A DNA stretch of 64,000 bases from Candidatus Altimarinota bacterium (lineage in GTDB: Bacteria > Patescibacteriota > Gracilibacteria > BD1-5 > UBA2023), in the NCBI GenBank assembly GCA_028714815.1, contig JAQTLR010000002.1, forward strand, positions 124,001-188,000, given 5' to 3'. How positions within the stretch are numbered: position 1 is the first letter of the stretch; each line of letters begins with the position of its first letter. The position numbers were made by a program, and so were the translations under genes. The notes beneath the pieces are model-generated. The model saw only the letters and a program-made list of their open reading frames with translations. It searched no databases and was not told the DNA's origin. This document shows positions 1-10,663 of the stretch, piece after piece.

Positions 1-81
1 CGGAATGAACCGTACGACTGTACGGAGAATGAGGAAGCGAAGATTTAAATTCGAAGAACGAGTTTTTCCATAGTTTTGTTT
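1..81 (+). repeat. Palindromic repeat copy, translated inside murG (right half)
   Basis: The stretch with CCGTACGACTGTACGG (a perfect 6-bp stem with a 4-nt loop), then GATTTAAATTCGAA and GAACGAGTTTTT, matches the repeat at 34906-34979 and, more weakly, the one in rimO at 50635-50713. It is in frame with murG and would add roughly 25 residues just before the conserved FVWIG strand. Only the central hairpin and right arm are inside the window. Confidence 0.7.
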
Positions 82-998
82 GGATTGGGGGAAAGGATAG
101 TATGGAACAGGATAAAGCAGACGAGGCAGGAATTAGATTTATACCAATCACCACTTATAAACTCACAAGCACGAGGTCGCTCGGAGTCCTCCTCTATCCG
201 TTCAAACTCTTACAAGGAATTTTCGATGCAAGAAAGGTACTACGAAACGAGCAACCGAAACTCGTTTTCTCCAAAGGCGGACCAGGTTCTGTGGCGGTCG
301 GAATCGCTGCATGGAGCCTCAGGATCCCGCTCTATATCCACGAATCCGACACGGTTCCGGGATTTTCCAACAAGATTCTCGGACGTTTCGCGACGCAGGT
401 ATTCCTCGGGTTCGAAGAAGCTCGGAAATGGTTCCCGGAACACAAAACCACCGTAGTCGGACAGATCCTCCATCCGGAGTTTTTTACAAAAAATCCAACT
501 GGAGATATCGAGTGGAAAACGAAAAAAAAACATATATTCGTAACCTGCGGAAGCCAAGGATCCCGGAAGATTTTCCAGACGCTTCTGGATCAAAAACAGG
601 ATTTCCCCGATACGGAATGGATAATCAGCCTCGGGACCCTGAACCGGAACATGCGGGCAGCATTCGAAAACTGGAAGGATACCCAAATATTCGATTGGAT
701 TCCGCAATCGGATATCCCTCACATCCTCGACGGAGCCGAAATGGCTATCACCCGAGCGAGCGCTACGACACTCGCAGAGCTCTCCACTCGTCCTATCCAT
801 CTCATGATCATCCCGCTTGCTATCTCTGCCGGAGATCACCAGCTCCATAATGCACAGGCCTACCAGCGGGATGGTCACACTGTCATCCTAGAATCGGATC
901 TGGAACAGAGCCACATCGGCAACATGCTCCGATCACCCCACCTTATACCGCATCATGATACGGAAACAAAAATCCTTCCGCTTTTGGAGATTTTCTAG
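1..998 (+). CDS. murG: MurG glycosyltransferase, 5' truncated by window edge
   Basis: MurG (GT28 family) transfers GlcNAc from UDP-GlcNAc to lipid I at the cytoplasmic face of the membrane, the last cytoplasmic step of peptidoglycan precursor synthesis. The frame is open from base 3 to a TAG at 996. Family landmarks seen are FSKGGPGSVAVG, IHESDTVPGFSNK, ITRASATTLAEL and DHQLHNA. The ATG at 102 is not the start, because conserved sequence (FVWIGGKDSMEQDKADEAGI) runs through it; the true start is upstream of the window. TGA at 6 and 30 read as glycine. Codons before about 78 are not MurG-like and coincide with a palindromic repeat copy, so this repeat is translated. A hairpin at 1016-1053 follows. 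Confidence 0.92.
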
Positions 999-1006
999 GA
1001 AAAGTT

Positions 1007-1034
1007 TTGACTTTCAAAAAAGAATTCGTATAAA
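1007..1034 (+). promoter_or_regulatory. Sigma70-type promoter for the 1073 minigene
   Basis: TTGACT at 1007 and TATAAA at 1029 are separated by 16 bases. The -10 box lies inside the hairpin that follows murG, so this terminator and promoter overlap. Confidence 0.5.
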
Positions 1035-1053
1035 CCTGTACGAATTCTTTTTT
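1016..1053 (+). terminator. Hairpin terminator after murG
   Basis: The inverted repeat AAAAAAGAATTCGTA / TACGAATTCTTTTTT has an 8-nt loop and ends in a T run. It is a typical intrinsic terminator, about 20 bases after the murG stop. Confidence 0.65.
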
Positions 1054-1072
1054 AACACAAGGGAGGTAAAAA

Positions 1073-1225
1073 ATGCAATTCGTACATTTCATGTGGCAAT
1101 CGTTTGTTACGGGAGACGACCCCGTTATGAAATTGATCATGTACCCCGGGGTGATACTTCTTTGTTTTTCCATCTATTTGGGCCTTTCGGCCTATAATCT
1201 CCGAAAAGCACAAAACAAAGGATAG
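1073..1225 (+). CDS. Small single-span membrane protein (50 aa)
   Basis: This minigene starts at an ATG eight bases after a strong GGGAGGT ribosome site and ends at TAG. The 50-aa product has one hydrophobic segment (about residues 23-40, LIMYPGVILLCFSIYLGLSA) followed by a basic tail, so a short membrane protein is predicted. It has its own promoter (1007-1034) and an intrinsic terminator (1254-1280). I recognise no family. The 12244 minigene has the same architecture of promoter, strong ribosome site, one hydrophobic helix and terminator. Confidence 0.6.
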   Translation: MQFVHFMWQSFVTGDDPVMKLIMYPGVILLCFSIYLGLSAYNLRKAQNKG

Positions 1226-1253
1226 TATCTCTAAACTGGATACACCGCCCAGC

Positions 1254-1280
1254 AAAAGCCCCGGTTTTCGGGGCTTTTAT
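1254..1280 (+). terminator. Intrinsic terminator after the 1073 minigene
   Basis: AAAAGCCCCGGTTTTCGGGGCTTTTA forms a GC-rich hairpin followed by T residues. Confidence 0.7.
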
Positions 1281-1299
1281 CTGTCTGGTAGACAAGATA

Positions 1300-2835
1300 T
1301 TATTTATGTACTAGTAAAGTAACATCTGTCTCATTTTTCAGTCGCTTGGCATGCTCCTCTTTCCTCTGTATCTCTCCTGCTATACCGGCGTCGAAGAGAT
1401 CTTGTACCATTCAGGATAGATTATATTCTCTTGCTGATCTCTTCGTGACACGGATAAGGATTCCATCCTCCATTTTTTTTCTCCCGGATTCATCAGGTAT
1501 CGTCTTGATGAGTTCCGCTTTTTCACGTATCTCGTCCATAGCTGTCTCTAAGCTTATCCTGATAAGCTCCCTCGTTTTCTCCCTGATATGGGGAGTGATA
1601 ATATTTTTCCAGATGGAAAGGATTTCGGACCGATCGAACACCTTTCTTTGCATCTCTTTCTCATAGAGAGGACGAGCAATGATTTCAACGATCCGTTTTA
1701 TCTCATTGCTTATGATACCCTGTTTTTCTTCCCGCATCTTTGCTTCGATATGCTTTGCGCTGAATACATACCGAGCTTCCTGTTCCATCACATCGATCTT
1801 CTCAGCCAGAGCTTGTCCTTCTATTCTTTGTCGCTCTATTTCCCTATCTTTGATTCGTTGTGTGAGTGTTTTATAGGATTCGCCATAAAACATGTAGCGC
1901 CTCTTGAGTTCTTCTTTTTCATCATCATTCAGAACGGGATATATTTTCTTTGGCAATACTCCCCCATTTTTCCGGATATCGATCTCTTGAATGAACCGTT
2001 CGTACTTCTCTGTCATTTCAGCATCATTCCGCAGCTCTCCATAGAGTGCGAGCATGATCTTTTCCTTTTGTTCAGCAGATCCGCCTATATGGAAGGAACT
2101 CAGGATATACAGAAGGATTTTTGCATATCGGTTCATGGATTGTTCCAATGTATCCGACTCTGCTCATTCGAAGATTTTGCGGAATTGCGTAATGTAGTAA
2201 CCGTGTTTTCATTCAAGGGCAGATCCGGGATTCTCTTGCTCGAACGGATCCGGGGAAATCCAGGGTTTTTCCGGTTCAACCGATTCGGAAGCCGTAGATG
2301 ATGATACTATTTCGGGAATTACTATTTCCTCATGTAGCCCCATTTTAAGACCATGCCGCAAAATTTCTTCTATGGGAGCATCGGAGGAAGGGATATCCGT
2401 CTTATCACTAGCGGATTCCTCTGTTCTCCATGAACTGGCAGGCTGTTTATCATAATCATAATTGATTTGAGGTACATCACTCATATCGATCTCCCTTGCA
2501 GGTTTCGGTTCAGTGTCCTGTTTCAATGACTCTTCGAATGCCTCCCTATCGATCTCAAAAAATGTAGCCGGATCAATAGCTACTTGGAGAATCGATTCAT
2601 CCGGCTCTGTTCATGGGGAGGAAGATCCTTCTGCAATACCCATGGCGTCTCCCCATATTTCGGAATCTGGAACCATGAAAGTCGAGAGATCCAAAACCTC
2701 GGAAACTCATCCTCTTGCATTTTCTTGAGCGGTATCGGTATCAGTCGTCTCATTTTTTCAAGGAATCCCTCCTTGTTCATGGACAGCAAGTACTTCAGCT
2801 TCAGATGGAATGTCGGTATTTGTATTAGATGTCAT
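1300..2835 (-). CDS. Hypothetical protein with acidic N-terminus and charged helical C-terminus (511 aa)
   Basis: One frame runs from ATG (2835) to TAA (1300) once TGA is read as Gly; under the standard code it splits into pieces. The N-terminal half (about 1-210) is acidic and rich in S, T, E and P, probably disordered. The C-terminal half (about 230-511) is rich in K, E and R and probably helical or coiled-coil (for example EKIDVMEQEARYVFSAK). No signal peptide, membrane span or known catalytic motif is seen, so no function is proposed. It faces murG across the terminators near 1.25 kb. Confidence 0.7.
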
Positions 2836-2884
2836 CGGATGCAATGATATTTCTATAAAGGGATATGGTTGTATGGATAAACCC

Positions 2885-2922
2885 AAAACGGGTATATTAC
2901 TAGGGTAGTATACCATACAGTA
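2885..2922. promoter_or_regulatory. Inverted repeat upstream of the 2835 gene, possible operator
   Basis: GGTATATTACTA and TAGTATACC form an imperfect dyad between the divergent 5' side of the 511-aa gene and the 3' end of its neighbour. It could be an operator overlapping the promoter. This is only a pattern observation. Confidence 0.25.
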
Positions 2923-2994
2923 CGGGATAAATCAATTTTAGGAGTATTTTGAAGGAGAGTTTTGCAAAAATTCTCACTTTTCCCTTTAGGTCCG

Positions 2995-3480
2995 TTATTT
3001 ATACATGTATTTCAACTGGAAGAGGATGTACATTCCAATGATGAACCCTAGTATCAGACTGATGATCTGAAGGCTTACAAGACTCGGGATGAAAGAAACA
3101 AGCGAAGCATACAGCATATATTCCCATCCTTCCTTCTTTCGGGCCAAAAGTCCGGGAAGCGCCTTGATCTGGAAACCGAAAGCAACCAAAGAAGCGAGAA
3201 GGGAGATAATGATCGTCGGTGTCCAGAAGGATGTCCTCACTCCATACATCGCTCCGAACATCGCACCGTACTGAGAAATACTAGAATATGCCTGATAGAG
3301 AGTAATATATCCCCAAAGCATGAGAACGAGACCTACTATCATCATATATGGACCGAACTTCACGAGGAACTCCTTCAATCCATCGGGAAGTTGAAACGGA
3401 GCTTTCGTTATACAATACTCATCTGCATATTTTTCCAAGTCAGCAAACTTGGTGTATGCTGTAAAATCTGATGGAGCCAT
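2995..3480 (-). CDS. Four-span membrane protein, unknown (161 aa)
   Basis: The 161-aa product has about four hydrophobic segments (roughly residues 42-63, 70-85, 88-108 and 128-157). A hydrophilic N-terminal part contains a single Cys, and the C-terminus is short and basic. It starts at ATG and ends at TAA with no in-frame TGA. I recognise no catalytic motif; small four-helix inner-membrane proteins of this kind are common hypotheticals in reduced genomes. It is transcribed away from the MFS gene at 3662. Confidence 0.7.
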   Translation of the reverse strand: MAPSDFTAYTKFADLEKYADEYCITKAPFQLPDGLKEFLVKFGPYMMIVGLVLMLWGYITLYQAYSSISQYGAMFGAMYGVRTSFWTPTIIISLLASLVAFGFQIKALPGLLARKKEGWEYMLYASLVSFIPSLVSLQIISLILGFIIGMYILFQLKYMYK

Positions 3481-3661
3481 AAGAAAAAAGTAAAAGGATA
3501 AAGTAAGGTATGTCGGTTAGGAAATAAAGAATAATGGTATTATATACGAAAAGAACAGAATGCAAGCGCGATATGGCAATTCCAAAGATTTTTCTTGCTT
3601 TTTTCCAAAAAATCGAGACACTCCTATTGCTTTTTTATATCAGAACCATTCCGATACAACC

Positions 3662-4813
3662 ATGACTAAAAACAAACCCCTTCTTATCATCATCACCACC
3701 GGACTCCTCGATATCCTCGGACTTGGGATTATCCTCCCGGTACTCCCGTTCATCATCCGAGGGTTCGGACTCGGAGAAAACTGGGTCGGAATAACTTTTG
3801 CGACTTTCTCGGTCGGAATGTTCATCGGAGGAATCGTCTTCGGACGGCTCTCCGACATCTATGGACGGAAACGGATACTCATCCTCACAACCAGTCTCAA
3901 CATGATAGGATACCTCCTCTTTTTCCTTTCGGGGAATATCTTTATATTCCTCGTCGCACGCCTTCTCTCCTGACTCGGCGGCTCCGGTGCTTCGGTCGCT
4001 CAAGCCTATATCGCGGATATATCGGCAGCAAAGGATCGAACCAAGAATATGGGGCTTTTCGGAGCGATGTTCGGGATCGGGTTCACGCTCGGACCGGTAC
4101 TCTGAGGACTGCTTGGCGGAACAACCCTCACATCGCTCGGAGCGATTTCCGGAATAGTCGTTTTCCTGAATCTTTTGTTTATCATCTTCTTTCTTCCCGA
4201 CATCCGGAAAAAACACCCGGAATCCCATGAAGAATCGGTCATGCCCCTCGATTTCCACCATCATAAGAAGCAGATCTATCTCCTTTTCATGACGACCCTC
4301 ATCACCGCACTCGGATTCTCCGCCATGCAATCCACCTTCTCACTCCTGGTTTCGGACCGGTTCGGTTTCAGTCCCAAGATGATCGGATATCTCTTCGGAT
4401 TTATCGGAATCATGTCGGTCATCTATCAGGGTTTCCTCATTAAATACGTTCGGAAGGTATTCGATGAGAAAGGCATGATCCTCTTCGGACTCTCATGTCT
4501 CACCTTCTCGTTCGTCCTGTTTGCGAACAATCAGTACGTATGGTCTATTTTCCCCATCCTCATGTTCTTTCCATTCGGATATGGAAGCATCAATCCTGCA
4601 GTAGGATCACTCCATGCGCACTATGCAGGCCGCGAGGTCGGGAAAGCTCTCGGAACCAATGCTTCCATGATGAGTCTCGGGAATATCATCGGACCGTTCA
4701 TATCCGGATACCTCTACCTCATCTGGAGCGGGATGCCCTATATCTTCTCGGCAGGATTTTTTATGCTCGCGGCGGTCTTGGTATCATTCGGGCTCCGTCG
4801 GATCAAGAGATAG
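3662..4813 (+). CDS. MFS transporter, DHA1-type drug/metabolite exporter
   Basis: A major facilitator transporter of 383 aa with about 12 predicted spans, in the inner membrane. MFS motif A is intact in loop 2-3 ([11 protein letters not shown]), and a TetA-like [14 protein letters not shown] stretch lies in helix 4-5. It is split by TGA at 3971 and 4103. Both read as Gly, giving SGLGGSGAS and LGGLLGG, glycine-rich helix positions expected of the family. Substrate unknown; TetA/Bcr-like efflux is the closest general description. An ATG start is chosen at 3662 because the upstream open frame is not MFS-like. Confidence 0.9.
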
Positions 4814-4821
4814 ATTCTCCT

Positions 4822-5940
4822 TTACTTCCCTTTAAGCGTAAGCACCACAATCTCCGATCGGCTATTTGTCCGCATGGGAGGTCACCAAGTTCCGGCTCCG
4901 CTCGAAACCGAGAGAGTATAATTTCCCTCCCGATATATTCAGAAATCATATCCTCAAAATAAGAGGTTCGTAACCAGATTATACGGATAGAGCTGACCGC
5001 GATGAGTATGTCCGGCAAGTTGGAGAGACACTCCGAGCGATCGGAACGTGGCAATATCCGTCGGAGAATGATAAAGTACAATGGAAGGTTTCCTACGGTC
5101 ATATCCGACTTTTTTTAGTATCCCGGCGATATCCCTTCTTGCCCCCCTCTCCGGGAAAGCGATACCGATGAGCTGGAGTCCATCAAGATCAACCAATGTA
5201 TCATCCATGGGGTGTATATCCGTTTTTTGTATGATATCCAGAGTTTTTCCTGTGCCCAGATAGGTCTCGTGATTCCCGGTGACGAAGTAGGTTCCGTACT
5301 GCGGATGGAGATCATTGAACGGTTCGACCAGTCATTCCAGATGCCCATCCATCCCATCGAAGAGATCCCCAACGATAAAAACAGCAGCAGGATGGACTGA
5401 ATCGGTCATATCCACGATTTTTCATGCGAAATCGCTTCGGATGATATGCCCCAGATGAACATCATTGATTTGGACAATTTTTTTCCCTTCCCATCCGGAA
5501 GGAAGATTTTGGATAGATACCGTCTCTTCACGGATAACCGGATCCGCTGCATTCATGACCGCATACAGACTCGAAAGAATGACTATGATCACCCCTGTAT
5601 ATCCAATCATAGGAAGCGGGATCGGGAAATGCATACGAACAAGGATATTCTCTAGGATCCAAAGGATCGCGAAAACGAAAAATGCATTCGAGAGAATTCC
5701 GAGCCATACTGCAGAACAATAGTATAATCCACGGGAAAAGACAGTGTCCTGCCAATGCGCTAAAAGCGAAGCAATGATAAAACTCGCAGAGAGGAGTATG
5801 AGCACGATGATAGTGATCCGCCTTGCAGTATCGCCCGGATCGAAAAAATGCCGGATAGCGAGATAGAGGAATGCGTGCGATCAAAAAAGCACGACCGAAA
5901 CAACCGAAAGAAAACCGAGAAATTGGGCGATATATGACAT
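4822..5940 (-). CDS. Membrane-anchored calcineurin-like metallophosphoesterase (YkuE type)
   Basis: The protein has 372 aa when TGA is Gly. The N-terminal part has about four hydrophobic segments (residues 1-125). A metallophosphoesterase domain follows with the ordered motifs INDVHLGH, VGDLFDG, GNHE and GHTHRGQ, the metal-binding set of the calcineurin-like fold. The end (SSGAGTWGPPMRTNSRSEIVVLTL) matches YkuE/YaeI-type enzymes, some of which act on lipid phosphoesters. It begins at ATG 5940 and ends at TAA 4822, converging with the MFS gene 8 bases away. Without the UGA-Gly reading both the metal motifs and the C-terminus would be cut apart. Confidence 0.88.
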
Positions 5941-6098
5941 GGGGCGGGAAGATAGATTCTAAGAACGGATCATCATACGGAAAGCTCCAGAAAAATCAAC
6001 AGGAAAATATCCCCATTGTTCCATACGCTATTCCGCTTGTATATATGGGAAATTTCCATATACTCTTCCGACATTTTATCGTGTAATCCCCACAAGAT

Positions 6099-6344
6099 AT
6101 GGTAACCATCTATTCCAAAGATTCCTGCCCCTACTGTGTGATGGCAAAAAACCTTCTCAAGAACCTGAATATCCCTTTCAAAGAGATAGACATCACCCGC
6201 TCGCCCGAAATCATGGACGAACTCGTGAAAAAGTCCCGTATGATGACCGTACCGCAGATATTCGTCGGAGACAAATGTCTCGGAGGATACGATAGCATCA
6301 ATGCACTCCATAAGAAAGGGGAATTAATAGGGCTTTGCAGGTAA
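6099..6344 (+). CDS. Glutaredoxin (CPYC)
   Basis: An 81-aa thioredoxin-fold oxidoreductase with the dithiol CPYC motif at residues 10-13, the cis-Pro segment TVPQIF and the GGYD glutathione-binding end. The length is normal for the class I GrxC family. It would reduce protein disulfides or mixed disulfides in the cytoplasm. There are no in-frame TGA codons. A hairpin terminator (6361-6390) follows directly. Confidence 0.93.
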   Translation: MVTIYSKDSCPYCVMAKNLLKNLNIPFKEIDITRSPEIMDELVKKSRMMTVPQIFVGDKCLGGYDSINALHKKGELIGLCR

Positions 6345-6360
6345 GTATTCCGGATTCCAT

Positions 6361-6390
6361 AAAACCCTCTAGGATTTTCTAGGGGGTTTT
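6361..6390 (+). terminator. Intrinsic terminator after glutaredoxin
   Basis: AAAACCCTCTAG and CTAGGGGGTTTT pair around a short loop just downstream of the glutaredoxin stop, ending in T residues. Confidence 0.65.
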
Positions 6391-6426
6391 CTACAGGACC
6401 GAGAGTGGACAAAAATCCCTATTTCC

Positions 6427-6453
6427 TTGACTTTCCTTATTTCCGGCTATAAT
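6427..6453 (+). promoter_or_regulatory. Sigma70-type promoter for the bactofilin-like gene
   Basis: TTGACT at 6427 and TATAAT at 6448 are separated by 15 bases. The same short spacing recurs at 62814 and 63141 and may be typical of this genome. Confidence 0.6.
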
Positions 6454-6533
6454 TACAGGTTAGTTTTCCTTGAAATTGTATGATCCCGGAATATTTCCGG
6501 ATAATCCACGTTTATCATTTCATTTTTCATCCT

Positions 6534-7655
6534 ATGAAAACAGCACGTATGATTACGGCGGTGCTCGTATTGGCGATACCGTCGCTCGCTCTAGCTTTCA
6601 CGAGCCAGGCTGGAGAATCCGTCACCGTCTCCGTACCTGCCTCGGACGACCTCTATCTCGCCGGTAACCGGGTATCGGTCCAGAGTCCTGTTATCGGAGA
6701 TCTTATAATGGCAGGGGGAGATATCTCGAACGAGGGGAATATTTCAGAAAGCATCATGGCAGCGGGTGGGAATATCGATATCGGCGGACGTATCGGAGAT
6801 GATCTCCGTGCTGCGGGTGGGAATATCCGGATCCATAGCGCCATCACTGGAGATGCGATCATAGCGGGCGGGAATGTCGATATCCGGAAGGATGCGACAA
6901 TCGGAAAAGACCTGGTCGTCATGGCTGGAAATATCTATCTCGACGGGACTATGAATGGAAAAGCACAGATTATCGCTGGAAAAGTCTACCTGAATGGTAC
7001 GATCGCGAAAGATGTGCGGATCACCGCACAGGAAGTCGTGGTCGCGAGCGGTGCACAGATCCGAGGGAATCTCATCTACGAGAGCACCAAGGTGAATCCT
7101 GCTCTTGAAGGGATCGTCTCTGGGACGAAGCAATTCATACAGAGTCCCATCCGAGGAAAAACCCTTGGAGATATCCGGGGAAAGGCTCTCGGAATCCTCT
7201 TATCCTATATCCTTCTCAAGATCATCTTCCTCACCGTCTTCGGATGGCTCCTCTATGCCTTTATGGAAAAGTACATCCACGAAGCGTCCGATATCCTGAA
7301 GACATCACCGTGGATAAGTCTCTTTACTGGTATCTCCTTTTTCATCCTCGTGCCGATCACTGCCCTGGTCCTTGTTTTCACGATCATAGGGATACCGGTC
7401 GCGATGCTTATGATGGCGGTTCTCTGTTTCGTGTTCCTCTTCTACGAACTCATCGGGACGGTCATCTGGAGTTCATGGATACTCGACCGCTATATGAAAG
7501 GGAAGAAAGACCTCTGGTGGCGTAAGCTCCTCGTCATTTTCGCCTTCGCCGTCGCCTTCGGAATCATCTCCGGCATCGACATCATCCCGGCCTGGATGGC
7601 TATCGGAGCCCTCTTGACCCGGCACTGGAGGTTACTGGAGAGCATCCGGAAGTAA
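6534..7655 (+). CDS. Exported bactofilin-like (polymer-forming) repeat protein with C-terminal membrane domain
   Basis: A signal peptide (residues 1-19, ending SLALAFT) precedes a series of about 18-residue repeats (ITGDAIIAGGNVDIRKDATI and similar), the right-handed beta-helix pattern of polymer-forming cytoskeletal/bactofilin-like domains (about 25-185). A helical membrane domain with about four to five spans follows (about 215-365). The repeats probably lie outside the cytoplasm and may scaffold the envelope. The start at 6534 (MKTARM) is preferred over 6480 because it places the signal peptide at the N-terminus. There is no in-frame TGA despite abundant glycine. Confidence 0.78.
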   Translation: MKTARMITAVLVLAIPSLALAFTSQAGESVTVSVPASDDLYLAGNRVSVQSPVIGDLIMAGGDISNEGNISESIMAAGGNIDIGGRIGDDLRAAGGNIRIHSAITGDAIIAGGNVDIRKDATIGKDLVVMAGNIYLDGTMNGKAQIIAGKVYLNGTIAKDVRITAQEVVVASGAQIRGNLIYESTKVNPALEGIVSGTKQFIQSPIRGKTLGDIRGKALGILLSYILLKIIFLTVFGWLLYAFMEKYIHEASDILKTSPWISLFTGISFFILVPITALVLVFTIIGIPVAMLMMAVLCFVFLFYELIGTVIWSSWILDRYMKGKKDLWWRKLLVIFAFAVAFGIISGIDIIPAWMAIGALLTRHWRLLESIRK

Positions 7656-7776
7656 GTTTAAAAACATCACTCCTTTTTGCCCCAAATTTTTCACTTTATT
7701 GACAAATAGATTTGCATATTGCTGAGTAATAATTATATTGCTTAGGAAAGTGCTTAATTAATGCGTCATTATTGCT

Positions 7777-10626
7777 ATGCAAAAAATACAGGGATTACAA
7801 GAAGAGGTGTCTAATTTGCTTGATAGTGCGGACTCAACAACCATCAAGCAACTTGCCAGCGTGAAGAGATCGGTTCGTGAAAAAGCGATTTATGCTCTTA
7901 CGATATCACTAAATGTGACATCTGGGGAAGATAATGCTATTTTCCAGTCCATCCCCATGAAACTTATGGAAAGGGGGGACACTGTAGGGGCGATATGGTA
8001 CATAGAAACCGTCTGAAAAGTTGGGAGTAATATATTATGGGATGTAGTAATGCAGGTATATAGACAGGCTATATCGGATTGCGATATGTGTGTCATCGAA
8101 GAAGATGAAAAATGAATCAAGGCGATATCATCTGCTCTGGATGCTCTGTTTCGGATGGCAAAAAGCCATCCTCTCTATAAGGAGATGCCGGAGCTCTATC
8201 TACTGATGGGGAATTATGAAGAGGTCAAAGAAAAACCCCTGAATGCCATCCCTTTGTATAACCGAGCAATCGAGTACGGCTCCATCGACGGGTATTTGGC
8301 TTCGGCAAATATCTATGAACAGATGGGGCAATACGAATGGAGTATAATGGTTCTTGAGACGGGATGGAATATTCATAGTGATACAAGACTCCTCACTAAG
8401 CTTATATATATTCTCTGTAAAATAGAGAGGTCCGAAGCAGCCATAGAAAGATATCAAGAACTCAAAAAGGTGGATCAGGATGATATTCCTCCGTTTCTTA
8501 TATTCAAAGGAAGTATAGAGAATGATGAGGAACTCGATGTCTTTGAGGAGGTTATAGCCAAATACATCTCAGAATGAACTTTTGTCCCACTGGAATCTCT
8601 GAATGCGCTTACAAATTCAGCATCCTATTATATCTCAGAATCCGCACATAGAGAGGATGAGAAGATTCAGGTTATCAATGAGAAACCACAAGAGGATTGG
8701 ACCACTACCGAAAAAACGGAATATATCAGAGCAACCCAGCGAAGACTCTATCTCATGCAAGTCGATATACTCACACTCTGCGATCCTCGATACCTTAACT
8801 ACTATCTGGCAGATTTACAGAAACTGTGAATCAAGGGAGATAACGATGACAGGGATATCCTGCATGAATTTTTTTTCGAGCACTTTTCCAAGGAGGTAGA
8901 GTACATCATATGAGATGAAATATGTGGCCGAGCGGATCTCTTCGAGAAAATATCTATGCACCTCTCGAGGATAGAGGAGCTATTTTTTCAATGAAGTTTT
9001 TATGATGTTCAAAAAAATACCATCCACCCTATGATTCATGACTCCGCCAAGATAAGCGGTAATTATGATGAAGAAGTATGAGATGAACTCTTGAGGAATA
9101 TAACGATACTCAAAAAGCAATCCGATTATTATTATTCACTTCGCCCGGATATCCAGAAAAACTATGAGGACCTCTTGAACGAATTCGATGAGAAATACGG
9201 TATGTTCTACAGACGACACCTCCAGTTTCTTGCTGTAGATCCAGTTATTACCCCCGATAAATATCCATCGGCCATCGAGGAATATCCGGAGATAGCTTTT
9301 CTATTCTGGATCGAGAAAGTCCTCAACGGGAAAATCAGCAATGATCCCGAAGATATCGAGAGAATAGTAGAAGATTATTCTCTGGCGAAAGTAGATACCA
9401 TAGATGCGCTTTTGTTCTGATCTCTTATATATAGTATCTCGTCGGATTATGCCTGCTGATTTCTCGCTAGATCCGCCCATATGTTTAAGGAACCCGGAGC
9501 ACTCTATATTATCACAGAAGGTTTGCGCTCTATGAATACAGACATGCGAAAATATGCAATAGAAGAACTCGATGAAATCGCCAGAGACGATTACAATACA
9601 CCAGGATTCTTTGAATATATCGAGCATTCTTTCGAGGCTATCCGCAATGATAATCCAACAGAGGAAGAACAAGAATATATGTTCCTCACAAGTGGAAATA
9701 TTGCCATACTCCAGGGAAGAGAAGGCATCGATTCCATCACGAATTTTCGTATTGTTTCCGATGAATACAAATCTCTAGAATGACTCATCCAAGCGGGTAA
9801 TTCCTATGAAAATAGATGAGAATATGAGAAAGCGCTCGGTCTTTTTGAGCAAGCATTCTGTCAAGATGACACTGTAACTATTGTCGAAAAGATTCTCAGT
9901 TGCGCGATTCAGGCTAGGAACTTTGTAAAAGCACAAAAATATATAGATTATGCCATTAAAGAATGATATAATATCGAAAATCACATGCTCGCTTTCCATC
10001 TCTGGCAATGAGAAGAGAAACTTGCATTTCTTCAGATAATTTCCATGATAAAAAATAAGGTAGGTTTTACCGATGAACCTTATGGGATGATGAAATTATT
10101 CTTCGAAACCCTTTCTTCTGCTCTCAATACAGAAAGTGAGATGCCGGAAGTCCTAAGAGAATCCAAAATTCTTGCCTCCTACATACTCGCTAGCACCAAC
10201 AATAATGGAACTCTACAGAATCCGAAAAGTTCTCTTCTTCATTGGAAATACATCACTGCTCTTTGTAATTCATGCGAATGAGATATGCTTCATGAAAGTA
10301 TTAGAGAATCTATCGAACCTCTTGTTTGAAGTATAGATTGAGATATCGCAGATCTATCACCGGCAGAGACCTCCGGAACACTTCTCCAAAAACACGCATG
10401 GAATACCTATTGATCATTCCATGAAATGTTCCAAAATGCAAAAAAATATGAAGATATAGAGGGACAAAAGGAGATGTTCACTACTATGAATAATTTTTGT
10501 TTTATAATGATCCACCTTCTTGAGAGGTTTCCTCATACGGAGAAATATATATTCAAATGGAGAAATCTGGTAAATTTCACCCATTTTGGGCATATCACAG
10601 GCGATATCCCGGAAATGGTGCAGTAA
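7777..10626 (+). CDS. Large TPR-like helical-repeat protein (949 aa), about 17 UGA-Gly codons
   Basis: Six pieces in the same frame join into one 949-aa protein with no TAA or TAG when TGA is Gly. The content is almost entirely helical, and the segments look like degenerate tetratricopeptide repeats: residues about 130-260 (YKEMPELYLLMGNYEEVKEK, YNRAIEYG) and about 670-735 (NSYENRGEYEKALGLFEQAF). No signal peptide, membrane span or catalytic motif is seen. It is probably a cytoplasmic scaffold or regulator; the partner is unknown. It resembles the TPR parts of the 54-58 kb proteins in style. It ends at TAA just before a bidirectional terminator. Confidence 0.75.
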
Positions 10627-10633
10627 ATAGTAC

Positions 10634-10662
10634 AAAAAGAGCGGTCCAGGACCGCTCTTTTT
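10634..10662. terminator. Bidirectional terminator between the TPR gene and rhlE
   Basis: AAAAAGAGCGGTCC and GGACCGCTCTTTTT form a near-perfect hairpin with T runs on both strands, between convergent genes. Confidence 0.8.
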
Positions 10663-10663
10663 C

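Noticed and set aside
7777-10626. Series of separate short genes or a pseudogene
   Set aside because: All pieces share one frame, and every interruption is TGA, never TAA or TAG, with coding-like sequence across each gap.
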